DNA of 19,454 nucleotides from Bacillota bacterium (lineage in GTDB: Bacteria; Bacillota_A; Clostridia; Lachnospirales; Lachnospiraceae), in assembly GCA_023443925.1 (NCBI GenBank), contig JAEZSL010000363.1, forward strand, positions 1 through 19,454, given 5' to 3'. Shown piece by piece: positions 1 through 7,497 of this stretch. The notes beneath the pieces are model-generated. The model made no database searches. It was not told where the DNA came from and saw nothing but the letters and a program-made list of their open reading frames with translations. The position numbers and the translations under genes are program-made. Position 1 is the first letter of the stretch, and every line of letters starts with the position of its first letter.

Positions 1-358
1 CATTCATTCTGGCATCATCAATCAGCCTGCCTTTCATAAACTCCCTGCCTATAAAGATATTCTGTGCTACACTAAGGTGTCCCATCATATTTAATTCCTG
101 GTGTACAATTACGATACCTGCATCCTGCGCATCCTTGGGATTACCAAATTCCACTTCCCTGCCTTCATAGGTAATACTTCCGGCATCTTTTTTATAAATA
201 CCGGTCAGTACCTTCATCAGGGTTGACTTTCCGGCTCCGTTTTCCCCCATCAGCGCGTGGACTTCTCCTTTTTTCACCTCAAAATCCACCTGATTAAGCG
301 CATGGACCCCCGGGAAGGATTTATCTATCCCTTTCAGTGTTAAAATAACATCGCCCAT
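1..358 (-). CDS. Sugar ABC transporter ATP-binding protein, RbsA/MglA type (N-terminal part)
   Basis: This is the first 119 codons of an ATPase that energises uptake of a monosaccharide; the rest lies beyond the window edge. The ATG at 358 follows an AAGGAAGG ribosome binding site. Residues 38-46 are the Walker A motif GENGAGKST, and Q87 in IVIVHQELN is the Q-loop. The following NIFIGRE and the spacing match the first nucleotide-binding domain of the duplicated RbsA/XylG/MglA family, whose full length is about 500 residues. The gene lies downstream of a two-component sensor operon that ends in a sugar-binding protein, but a strong terminator lies between them, so it probably has its own promoter in 359-590. 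A permease and a transport-type binding protein would be expected further on. The substrate cannot be read from this fragment. Confidence 0.93.
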   Translation of the reverse strand, partial: MGDVILTLKGIDKSFPGVHALNQVDFEVKKGEVHALMGENGAGKSTLMKVLTGIYKKDAGSITYEGREVEFGNPKDAQDAGIVIVHQELNMMGHLSVAQNIFIGREFMKGRLIDDARMN

Positions 359-799
359 GTTTTCACCTTCCTTCTAATCCGTTCATTTCAGGCAAAGCCT
401 TTTACTATGAGATTATTATATAATTCTATAACAGATTTTTTAATAGAATATCTTTTTAAAAATAGTTAAAATTCTACTACCAGGTTTTTTACAGTTACAA
501 ATATAGGGAACCCCCGCCCATCCCATATGGCATCAGCCAGGTATGAACCATTCATATATAACGTACAGGGCGGCAGCTGTTTGCGGTTAAACAAAAAAAG
601 AAGCAGATGCAAATGGAATTACTAACATTTACACCGCTTCTTTTATGATATCCGGGTTATTTTATAGAAATCTACCGGGGTTTCCGGATAACCTTCAGAC
701 TTTAATGATTTTACGGATACCCCTTACGGATTATTATCAAATATCTTCCAAAGAACTCCTTGTAATTTATAAATAATAATTACTTGATTACCAATATTT
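359..799. other. Intergenic region between sugar-binding protein and ABC ATPase genes
   Basis: This stretch holds no convincing gene. On the minus strand it contains the terminator of the upstream sensor operon, about 150 bases after that operon's last stop codon. The DNA from about 400 to 480 is very AT-rich, and a TATAAT (minus strand, 420 to 415) has only a weak TTAAAA as possible -35, so a promoter for the ABC transporter is plausible but not proven. Between 650 and 740 there are short repeated words (two copies of TACGGAT and two of CCGG) that could fold weakly. Confidence 0.5.
593..644 (-). terminator. Long intrinsic terminator after the sensor operon
   Basis: Read on the minus strand, AAAAGAAGC followed by GGTGTAAATG pairs with CATTTGCATC and GCTTCTTTT. 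This gives a 19-pair stem with two G-U pairs and one bulged base (605) around a 10-base loop, and the run of seven T continues directly from the stem. It would end transcription coming from the kinase and sugar-binding protein genes before the ABC ATPase gene. Confidence 0.85.
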
Positions 800-1786
800 T
801 TAATCTCCCCAGAATGGGAATAATAATTTTTGGTTTTCTTCCGTATACATATTGTCCTTTGTAATCAACTGGGAACCGGAATCAACATTTTCTTCAACAT
901 TTTTACCCTTTAACAGTTTAACTGCCTCTTCAATTCCAAGATACCCCATGTTAAAAGATTTCTGGATAATAATTCCCTGAAAAACCCCTTCTTCCAACAG
1001 TTCCACCTCTTCAATTGAACTGTCAAAGCCAATTACCTTGACCCTGCCGGCTAAGCCAAGCTTTTTAATGGCTCTGGCAGCACCTACGGAGGAATATTCA
1101 TTTAATCCTCCGATCATTGTAATGTCCGGATATTTATCCATTAAATCTATGGTCAGATTATAGGCTTTATCGAACTCAGAATCACAGAATACCACCTCTA
1201 CTATCCGGTCTTCCTCATCTCCTAAACCGGACCGGACGCCTTTTTCCCTCTCAATTGCGGTTGATGCGGTTTTTACATGTCCCACAATCGCTACCTTTGT
1301 ATCTTCTTTCATAAAGGTTTTCATATATTCCCCCATCTTCACACCGGCCAGATAATTATCCGTTGCAACAAGCGCATTCTGCACCTCTTCGTTTACTGTA
1401 GAATCTATGAAGATAAGTTTAATCTTGTTTTTTACAATTTCTTTTGCCATTGGGGTAGTTTCTGAATAATGGGCAGGGGAAAGGGCAATGGCATCAGGTT
1501 TTTGGCCGATGGCCCATGTGATTAGTTCGTTCTGCCTTTCATAATCCTCTTCCGCATCCGGTGCTACAACACTTAAATCCACGTTAAACTCCCTGGCTGC
1601 CATTTCAGCCCCTCCGATCAAGGCTGACCAGAATTCATTGGTATCATCGATTATCTTGGGTATATATATAATTCGGATAGGCTTTTCCGGTTTAAGACTA
1701 TGGGATACGACATTATAAACACCAGGTATTAAAATACATAAAAACAATAAAATAACCGCAAGTATAATTCTATTCTTTTTCACCAT
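800..1786 (-). CDS. Membrane-anchored periplasmic sugar-binding protein (Peripla_BP_4 / RbsB-like), probable sensor partner of the kinase
   Basis: The 328-residue protein has one hydrophobic N-terminal segment (about residues 6-27) and then a type I periplasmic sugar-binding fold of the RbsB/XylF kind, starting near IRIIYIPK and with NEYSSVGAARAIKKLG and VIGFDSS in the second half. The Cys in LFLC lacks the small residue at -1 of a lipobox, so the segment is better read as an uncleaved membrane anchor than a lipoprotein signal. The gene starts 17 bp inside the kinase gene, which suggests translational coupling, and is followed by a terminator. In Clostridium beijerinckii a comparable anchored binding protein (XylFII) presents xylose to a LytS kinase. 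The same role is inferred here, as opposed to being the binding protein of the downstream ABC transporter. The ligand is unknown. Confidence 0.87.
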   Translation of the reverse strand: MVKKNRIILAVILLFLCILIPGVYNVVSHSLKPEKPIRIIYIPKIIDDTNEFWSALIGGAEMAAREFNVDLSVVAPDAEEDYERQNELITWAIGQKPDAIALSPAHYSETTPMAKEIVKNKIKLIFIDSTVNEEVQNALVATDNYLAGVKMGEYMKTFMKEDTKVAIVGHVKTASTAIEREKGVRSGLGDEEDRIVEVVFCDSEFDKAYNLTIDLMDKYPDITMIGGLNEYSSVGAARAIKKLGLAGRVKVIGFDSSIEEVELLEEGVFQGIIIQKSFNMGYLGIEEAVKLLKGKNVEENVDSGSQLITKDNMYTEENQKLLFPFWGD

Positions 1787-3581
1787 ATCCCCCCTGTACC
1801 TGTCTTTTTGGAATTCTTATTGTGGCAGTCGTTCCTTCTCCCGGAGTACTTTCATAGGATATACCGTAGTTTTTTCCGTAATACAGCCTGAGACGCATCT
1901 GCACATTATAGACACCAACTCCGTTTGATCTATGGTTATGCTTATGTTCATCAAAGATATGAGCTAGTATTTCTTCTGTCATACCTACCCCGTTATCTAT
2001 GATTTTTATAATAATATCATTCTCTTCCATATAACCGCGGATACGAAGTGTACACAGGGTGTCCTTAAACTTGATTCCGTGATAAATAGCATTTTCCACA
2101 ATGGGCTGCAGAATCAGTTTTACAATCTCATAAGGATAGATATTTTTATCCACCTCAATTTCATATTCCAGCTTATCCTTATATCTCATTTTCTGAATAG
2201 TGAGGTAGCTTATAATATAGGAAATCTCCTGTTCTATGGTCAGAACCTCATTCTCATTACTAATACTTTGCCGCAGCAGTTTAGCCAGAGAAGAGGTCAT
2301 CAGTACCACTTCCTTATTTTTATTACGTTCCGCCATCCAGATAATGGAATCCAGCGTGTTATATAAAAAATGAGGATTAATCTGTGATTGCAGGGCTCTT
2401 AACTCATTCTTTCTCTTTTGCTTCTGCTCATAGATATTCTCTTCCATTAATTTTTTAATTTCTGCCGTCATAATATTAAAGGATTTGCTCAGGCTTCCGA
2501 TTTCATTTTCAGAAATAACTTCTATATTGGCATTGTCAAAATGCCCCTGTTCTACTTCTTTCATAGAATCCTTCAGTTTTTTAATGGGCCGTGTGATTCT
2601 GGTTGAAACCACGGCAGAGATAACCACGGCGGCAGCCAGTAGAATGAACGCCACAAGAATATAAAGGATTTGAGTCTGGGTCTTGTTTTTCATCAGTTCT
2701 GATTCATAGACAACACCAACAATGGTCCAGCCTGTTTTATCAGAGGTTGACATAGTGTAGAGTTTACTTCCATCCCCTTCATCGGTTACAAAATAATTGG
2801 TTCTGCTATCCATAACCTGGGCTACCCGCTCCGTAGTCAGCCCGCTGTAAAGCAGCTGCTGTTTGGGATGATAGATAATATCGCCATCACGATCCAGTAT
2901 GAAAACATACCCCTTTTCACCCAGGCTGTTATTTTCACACAAATCGCTGATGACCTTATAATTTAAATCAATGAAAAAGATACCCGAATCATTATTATTT
3001 CTCGTGTTTTGAATCCTTTTGCTTAAGGTGATTACCCATTTATAGTTGTTCTTGATCACATTCTGGACATGGGAGGAGGAAAGGGCGGTTTCTCCCGGAT
3101 TTAAATATGCATAACGGTACCAGTCCAGATTAAATAAGGAAACGTACTCATTCAGCGTATCCGAACCGTCATTAATAATATATCTTCCATTGCCCGATAT
3201 TACAGCAATATTGCAGATATCCTGTCTTGCCTCCATGATTGTATTAAACTGATCCAAAATTGAGGTGCCTAACAGGGCTTTCTGTTCCTCCTTAATATAA
3301 TCTTCAAACAAATACTCTTTTACATTTTCATTATTCGTAACCAGGGAAGATATGTTTTCCATGTAATTAATATAAGAATCAATATCCGTATTGACCTGCC
3401 TGATCAACTGGGTGGTATTATCAATGGAATTATTTAAAACCGTATCCTCAGTATAGTTTAAGGATATCAGTAAAAAAATCAATAAAGAAAAAACAATTAA
3501 GGCTGAAAAAGAAAACAATATGGTAAGCCGAATGCTTTTGAAGTGATGTAATATTACATTCTTCTTACTGTCTTTACTCAA
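1770..3581 (-). CDS. Sensor histidine kinase, YesM/LytS family
   Basis: The 603-residue membrane kinase autophosphorylates and passes the phosphate to the AraC-type regulator encoded just upstream. Two membrane segments (about 19-41 and 305-327) flank an extracellular region of about 260 residues that looks like a double-Cache sensor. A HAMP domain follows (about 328-380). The His_kinase box QSQINPHFLYNTLDS contains the likely phosphorylated H404. The ATPase domain shows QPIVENAIYHG (N-box, N497), IDNGVGM and NGVGVYNVQMRL. The start is TTG at 3581, five bases after the regulator stop, chosen because GAGGTAGG lies at the right distance and no ATG or GTG is near. The downstream binding-protein gene overlaps its 3' end. 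The three genes thus look like one signalling operon for an external sugar. Confidence 0.95.
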   Translation of the reverse strand: MSKDSKKNVILHHFKSIRLTILFSFSALIVFSLLIFLLISLNYTEDTVLNNSIDNTTQLIRQVNTDIDSYINYMENISSLVTNNENVKEYLFEDYIKEEQKALLGTSILDQFNTIMEARQDICNIAVISGNGRYIINDGSDTLNEYVSLFNLDWYRYAYLNPGETALSSSHVQNVIKNNYKWVITLSKRIQNTRNNNDSGIFFIDLNYKVISDLCENNSLGEKGYVFILDRDGDIIYHPKQQLLYSGLTTERVAQVMDSRTNYFVTDEGDGSKLYTMSTSDKTGWTIVGVVYESELMKNKTQTQILYILVAFILLAAAVVISAVVSTRITRPIKKLKDSMKEVEQGHFDNANIEVISENEIGSLSKSFNIMTAEIKKLMEENIYEQKQKRKNELRALQSQINPHFLYNTLDSIIWMAERNKNKEVVLMTSSLAKLLRQSISNENEVLTIEQEISYIISYLTIQKMRYKDKLEYEIEVDKNIYPYEIVKLILQPIVENAIYHGIKFKDTLCTLRIRGYMEENDIIIKIIDNGVGMTEEILAHIFDEHKHNHRSNGVGVYNVQMRLRLYYGKNYGISYESTPGEGTTATIRIPKRQVQGGYGEKE

Positions 3582-3586
3582 AATGC

Positions 3587-5206
3587 CTACCTCTTCTCTC
3601 TTGCATATTCTGATGGAGTCTTTCCTGTCATTTTTTTAAAGGAAATACTAAAATAATGGGGATCACTAAAGCCTACTTTTTCCGCAATTTCATAGTTTTT
3701 TAAATCTGTATTTTCCAATAACTCTTTTGCCTTCTGCATCCGGATACGGATGAGAACTTCCATAAAGGTTTCCCCTGTAATATTTTTAAAAATCGTACTG
3801 AATCTGCTGGTACTGATACTAAGGTAAGAGCAGACGGAATTCAGATTCAGATCCGGGTCGGCATAATTTTTTTCAATATAATCCACAGCCAGCATGGCCT
3901 GTTTTTTACCGCCGATGTTTTTCTGCATTTCAATTTCACTGCTGATTCTGTAACTGTAGTCTTTGAGCAGTTCCATTACTTTTCCCAGACTCTTTGCATC
4001 TGCAATATCCGTTAACATCTGATTACGGAAGGAATAAATCCGGTTTTCTTCCATCTCAGCGGCTTTTAAGGTATTACATAATGCAATCATAATCTGCTGC
4101 AAATATAAATCGCTTCTGTTTTTAACCGGCAGCGCCACTTTTATAGCTTCTTCAATCTGCTTTAAGATCTGATCAATTCCGGCTTTGTCATTTATCTTAA
4201 TGGCTAAAACCAGCGAATCGATCATTACTTCCAGTACAATATCTCCATTTACTTCTTTCTTCTTTATAATGTCATTCATATCAATAATACTGCTTTCTCC
4301 GAACAGATACTGATATTTCATGGAATATTCCGCTTCTTCATAGGATCTATGGATATCTTCTTTGTTATTCACAGCTCTTCCGATACCAATAGTAACCCTA
4401 AGTTTCATAAACTGCAGGATTTTACCGCTTAACTCGGAGCAGATGCTTTTTACTTCCTGCTCAAAGGACTTAGGCGTATTAGTTTTAAATAGAAGAAATA
4501 CCCTGTTATCATTGCCCAGACATGCCAGTCCGGTTTTATTATGCTGCAATATTTCATCACAGATATTATAGACAGCAAAAGTCATCAGCGAACTATACTG
4601 TTTCATCTGTTCATCCTGTGCTTTTTTGTCTCCGTCCGGATCTATTTCAACAATAGCAACCCGGTAACCGGAAGCATCCAGTATGATATTATTTTCCCGA
4701 AGCGCTTTCTCGTTTTCTTCTATTGTCTTGCTTCCCTTAATAAGATCATCCAATACTTTTGACTGGATCAGCAATTTATTTTTGTTATAGCTTTCATACA
4801 AACGGATATATTTTTCCGCTTCCATTTTTTTGCTATCCATCTTTTCTTTCAGATCAATCAACACTTTTGATAACTCCGAAGCCGTTACCGGCTTTAAGAG
4901 ATATTCTTCCACATTATACTTTATTGCTTTTTTCGCATATTCAAAATCGTCATAACCGCTGAAAATAATGATATTGATATTCCTATAATTCTTGTATATG
5001 AACTCGCTTAATTCCATACCGTCCACAAAAGGCATACAGATATCAGTCAGAACAACATCCACTGAATTTTTCTCCAGAAATTCAATGGCTTCTTTTCCAT
5101 TCTGACAGTTTCCTGCAAGTTCATATCCCAAATCATCCCACCTGATGTTCTCACTGATTGCCTCTCTTACAAGGACTTCATCGTCTACTAACAATACCCG
5201 ATACAC
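3587..5206 (-). CDS. Response regulator, YesN/AraC type
   Basis: This is a phosphorylation-controlled transcription activator. It has an N-terminal receiver domain (VLLVDDE acidic pair, phosphoacceptor Asp in VVLTDICMP at residue 56, Lys of YLLKP at 106). A long middle region follows, and a C-terminal AraC-type pair of helix-turn-helix motifs occupies about the last 100 residues (SVCSYLSISTSRFSTIFK, then YEIAEKVGFSDPHYFSISFK). An upstream ATG at 5221 gives a 544-residue protein but has no ribosome binding site. The GTG at 5206 has GGGAG eight bases upstream and yields the family-typical start MYRVLLVDDE, so I prefer it (539 residues). It is first in an operon with the kinase and sugar-binding protein. 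Likely targets are the adjacent sugar ABC transporter and perhaps its own promoter, as is usual for YesN-type regulators. Confidence 0.95.
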   Translation of the reverse strand: MYRVLLVDDEVLVREAISENIRWDDLGYELAGNCQNGKEAIEFLEKNSVDVVLTDICMPFVDGMELSEFIYKNYRNINIIIFSGYDDFEYAKKAIKYNVEEYLLKPVTASELSKVLIDLKEKMDSKKMEAEKYIRLYESYNKNKLLIQSKVLDDLIKGSKTIEENEKALRENNIILDASGYRVAIVEIDPDGDKKAQDEQMKQYSSLMTFAVYNICDEILQHNKTGLACLGNDNRVFLLFKTNTPKSFEQEVKSICSELSGKILQFMKLRVTIGIGRAVNNKEDIHRSYEEAEYSMKYQYLFGESSIIDMNDIIKKKEVNGDIVLEVMIDSLVLAIKINDKAGIDQILKQIEEAIKVALPVKNRSDLYLQQIMIALCNTLKAAEMEENRIYSFRNQMLTDIADAKSLGKVMELLKDYSYRISSEIEMQKNIGGKKQAMLAVDYIEKNYADPDLNLNSVCSYLSISTSRFSTIFKNITGETFMEVLIRIRMQKAKELLENTDLKNYEIAEKVGFSDPHYFSISFKKMTGKTPSEYAREKR

Positions 5207-5235
5207 CGTCTTCACTCCCATAATTTAATTAGCAT

Positions 5236-5309
5236 TAGTGCATCGTCCTGCAAATAACTAGACCAAGTGCGCAAGCAATGGGTCTAGTTATTTTGAGGAT
5301 GATGCACTA
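5236..5309. repeat. Long imperfect palindrome (29-base arms) in front of the response regulator gene
   Basis: The arms 5236-5264 and 5281-5309 pair over 29 positions: 26 Watson-Crick pairs, one G/T (5245/5300) and two mismatches (5250/5295 and 5251/5294), around a 16-base loop. On the minus-strand transcript it lies about 30 bases before the regulator's start codon. There is no T run on either side, so it is not a standard intrinsic terminator. It could be a 5' untranslated-region hairpin or a small inverted-repeat (MITE-like) insertion. Confidence 0.8.
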
Positions 5310-5340
5310 GGGTACTATATTTCAATAATATAGTACCCTA
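5308..5340. promoter_or_regulatory. Operator-like palindrome over the sensor operon promoter
   Basis: TAGGGTACTATATT (5308-5321) and its exact complement (5327-5340) form 14 perfect pairs around 5 bases. It covers the spacer, the -10 box and the probable start site of the predicted minus-strand promoter, a position typical of a repressor site. It touches the longer palindrome at 5236-5309. It could alternatively act as an RNA hairpin after the aldo/keto reductase gene, but no T run follows it. Confidence 0.6.
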
Positions 5341-5352
5341 ATATTTTGTCAA
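5325..5352 (-). promoter_or_regulatory. Predicted promoter of the sensor operon
   Basis: On the minus strand a perfect -35 TTGACA (5352-5347) is followed after 16 bases by TATTAT (5330-5325), a five-of-six match to the -10 consensus. Transcription would begin near 5318, giving an untranslated leader of about 110 bases that carries the long hairpin. Confidence 0.55.
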
Positions 5353-5364
5353 TCATTTTTCAGC

Positions 5365-6378
5365 TTATTTTGTAATGGTACCATCTAAATCCCAGAGATC
5401 TTCCCAGTCTTTAGCACCTTCCCATAAGAAGACCTGTCCTTTGATTAAACGGTTATTTTTATCAATGGTTTTTAAAACAGCCATTTCTTCTTCCGTCAGG
5501 GGATCTTCCACTGTACATTTTAAATTGCTCACATATTCCATCTCCTTAACAGAAAAAGGAATCGGAATCTGTCCTCTTTGTACTGCCCATTTTAAACAAA
5601 TAATGGCAGGGTGTACGTTGTGTGCTTTTGCGATTTCCACTAATTCAGGAACCTGGATATCGGCAATATCCTCATCCGTCTTATCTCGGTCCGGTCTGGT
5701 CGGGGAACCGATGGGGCAAAAACCGATGGGCTGGATTTCGTGAGCCACACAATAATCAAATAATTCCTGCTGCTGGAAGCAGGGATGTAATTCCATCTCA
5801 ATTGCAACCGGTTTAATCTTGCAAAGAGGAAGAACTGCTTCTAATTTCGGTATGGTCATGTTGGACATACCGATATATCTTACAAGCCCCATTTCAACTA
5901 ATCTTTCGCACTGTCTCCAGGTTGACATAAATTCTTCCACACTAAAGGGTTTGGAATCCGGATTGCGGGAATCCCCGTCACAGCCAGGTGCATGATAGTT
6001 AGGAAATGGCCAGTGTACAAAGAAAAGATCGATGCAGTCTAAATGTAAATCTTTTAAACTCCTGGCACAGGAAATTAAAACATCTCCTTTTCCATGCATA
6101 TCGTTCCAAACTTTTGTTGTAATAAATAATTCTTCCCTTTTTACGGTTCCTTTATCAAAAGCTGCCTGGAACACGTCTCCGATCTGGTCTTCATTGCCAT
6201 ATACCGCCGCACAGTCAAACAGACGATATCCAGCTTCAATGGCACCGGCTACGGCTGCAGAAACCTGATCCGGTGTAAAGCGGTCGGACCCAAAGGTTCC
6301 CATTCCGATTCCGGGGATAAATTCACCGGAATATAATTTTCTCTGTGGCACAGTTTTGGGATCAATAAATGCTGTCAT
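5365..6378 (-). CDS. Aldo/keto reductase
   Basis: The 337-residue cytoplasmic oxidoreductase interconverts a carbonyl compound and an alcohol with NAD(P)H. The catalytic tetrad of the family is complete: D55 (RLFDCAAVYGNE), Y60, K89 (FITTKVW) and H122 (FFVHWPF). The cofactor-binding end includes IPIPFSVK. The start ATG at 6378 follows AAGGAGA. It is the last gene of the operon with the FGGY kinase, GatD-like dehydrogenase and PfkB kinase, after a 132-base gap with a possible RNA structure. In this context an aldose/alditol or related sugar reduction is plausible, but the exact substrate is not readable from sequence. The C-terminus has an unusual acidic, Trp-rich tail (WEGAKDWEDLWDLDG). Confidence 0.95.
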   Translation of the reverse strand: MTAFIDPKTVPQRKLYSGEFIPGIGMGTFGSDRFTPDQVSAAVAGAIEAGYRLFDCAAVYGNEDQIGDVFQAAFDKGTVKREELFITTKVWNDMHGKGDVLISCARSLKDLHLDCIDLFFVHWPFPNYHAPGCDGDSRNPDSKPFSVEEFMSTWRQCERLVEMGLVRYIGMSNMTIPKLEAVLPLCKIKPVAIEMELHPCFQQQELFDYCVAHEIQPIGFCPIGSPTRPDRDKTDEDIADIQVPELVEIAKAHNVHPAIICLKWAVQRGQIPIPFSVKEMEYVSNLKCTVEDPLTEEEMAVLKTIDKNNRLIKGQVFLWEGAKDWEDLWDLDGTITK

Positions 6379-6400
6379 ATTATGTTCTCCTTTTCTATTG

Positions 6401-6469
6401 ACTATTCAGCTGCTGGATTAAAATGCCTGGACTTCAAACGGCATTCCTCTTCTCTGTTTACCGAATAGT
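6401..6469. other. Nested inverted repeats between pfkB-like and aldo/keto reductase genes
   Basis: An outer pair (6401-6409 with 6461-6469, nine positions including one U-G on the minus transcript) encloses an inner perfect pair (AATGCC 6422-6427 with GGCATT 6440-6445). It lies inside the operon, upstream of the reductase ribosome binding site, and no long T run follows. An mRNA-processing or attenuation structure is possible. Confidence 0.4.
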
Positions 6470-6510
6470 TACTTTTAATATTTTATAGGTATCTATAGGA
6501 AAATTAATGA

Positions 6511-7443
6511 TTAATTAATTTTTTCTACTTTTATCTGAGGAAGCAGCTCCTCCATATCTTTTATACGGAAAAATCCTGTTTCCATACGCATTGCACTGGC
6601 TGCAGAAATGGCACTGGCAAGTTTCAGAGTTTCCGGTACGGACATACCCTTTGATAATCCAACAGCAAAGCCTGCTATCATTGAATCTCCGCAGCCTACC
6701 GTATTCACAGCCTCAATTTTTGGAACAACAGCCTGAAATACACCTTCCTCACAGGCTGCCAGTGATCCGTCGGAACCGCAGGATATTACTACTATCTCTA
6801 TTCCCGTCTTTTGCAGTTCCTGTGCTGCTTTTATAAGGTCATCACGACTGCTTAATTCCTTACCGGTTAACATTCTGATCTCATCCATATTTGGCTTTAT
6901 CATGGTTGGTTTTGCTTTCAGGGATTCCTCCAGCAAATTTCCGCTGGTATCCAGTATAACCTTTTTATTATGCTCCTTTGCAATGCTGATCATTTTTTGG
7001 TATAGGGAACTGTCCATGCCTTTTGGTACACTTCCGGATATAGCAACTACAGAACAGGTGTCAATTAGCTTAAGATATTTTTTCAGCATATCTTCTTCAT
7101 TTGCATCTGTTATAAATACACCCGGCTCCAATAATTCTGTCTGTGTACGGTTTGTCTCATCATATATATTGATGCAGGATCTGCTCTCGCCGCTGATATG
7201 CACGAAATCACTTTTTATATTAAGACCGTCCAGCGCTTCTATAATATAATTTCCCGCATGTCCGCCGGCAAATCCCGTTGCCGTTACGTCTTCTCCAGTG
7301 ATAGCCGCAACCCGGGATACATTAAGACCTTTTCCTCCTGCGGAGTAGGTGCATTCTTTCACTCTGCTGACACTTCCGGGCTGTAAACTCTCCACTACAT
7401 ATCTTTTATCAATTGCTGCATTTAAGGTAACTGTTAATATCAT
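6511..7443 (-). CDS. PfkB-family hexose-phosphate kinase (1-phosphofructokinase / tagatose-6-phosphate kinase)
   Basis: The 310-residue kinase phosphorylates a ketohexose monophosphate to the 1,6-bisphosphate. It starts with the family-typical MILTVTLNAAID, has the first PfkB signature in SAGGKGLNVSRV (about 35-45), and the second signature NTVGCGDSMIAGF with catalytic D253. Length fits FruK/LacC. The start ATG at 7443 follows AGGAAAGG. FruK and LacC cannot be separated by eye. The neighbouring galactitol-1-phosphate-dehydrogenase-like gene and GatY-like aldolase favour tagatose 6-phosphate (LacC-type), whereas a fructose role would usually come with a fru PTS, which is absent here. It is the third gene of the FGGY kinase operon. 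Confidence 0.93.
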   Translation of the reverse strand: MILTVTLNAAIDKRYVVESLQPGSVSRVKECTYSAGGKGLNVSRVAAITGEDVTATGFAGGHAGNYIIEALDGLNIKSDFVHISGESRSCINIYDETNRTQTELLEPGVFITDANEEDMLKKYLKLIDTCSVVAISGSVPKGMDSSLYQKMISIAKEHNKKVILDTSGNLLEESLKAKPTMIKPNMDEIRMLTGKELSSRDDLIKAAQELQKTGIEIVVISCGSDGSLAACEEGVFQAVVPKIEAVNTVGCGDSMIAGFAVGLSKGMSVPETLKLASAISAASAMRMETGFFRIKDMEELLPQIKVEKIN

Positions 7444-7497
7444 AACTGAATTCCTTTCCTGTTAATCTTCCGCCTGGCTTTTAAGTTAAAACTGCTG

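Noticed and set aside
5236..5340. Intrinsic terminator of the kinase-reductase operon
   Set aside because: The stems are strong but neither is followed by a T run on the minus strand, and a promoter -35 lies just before them.
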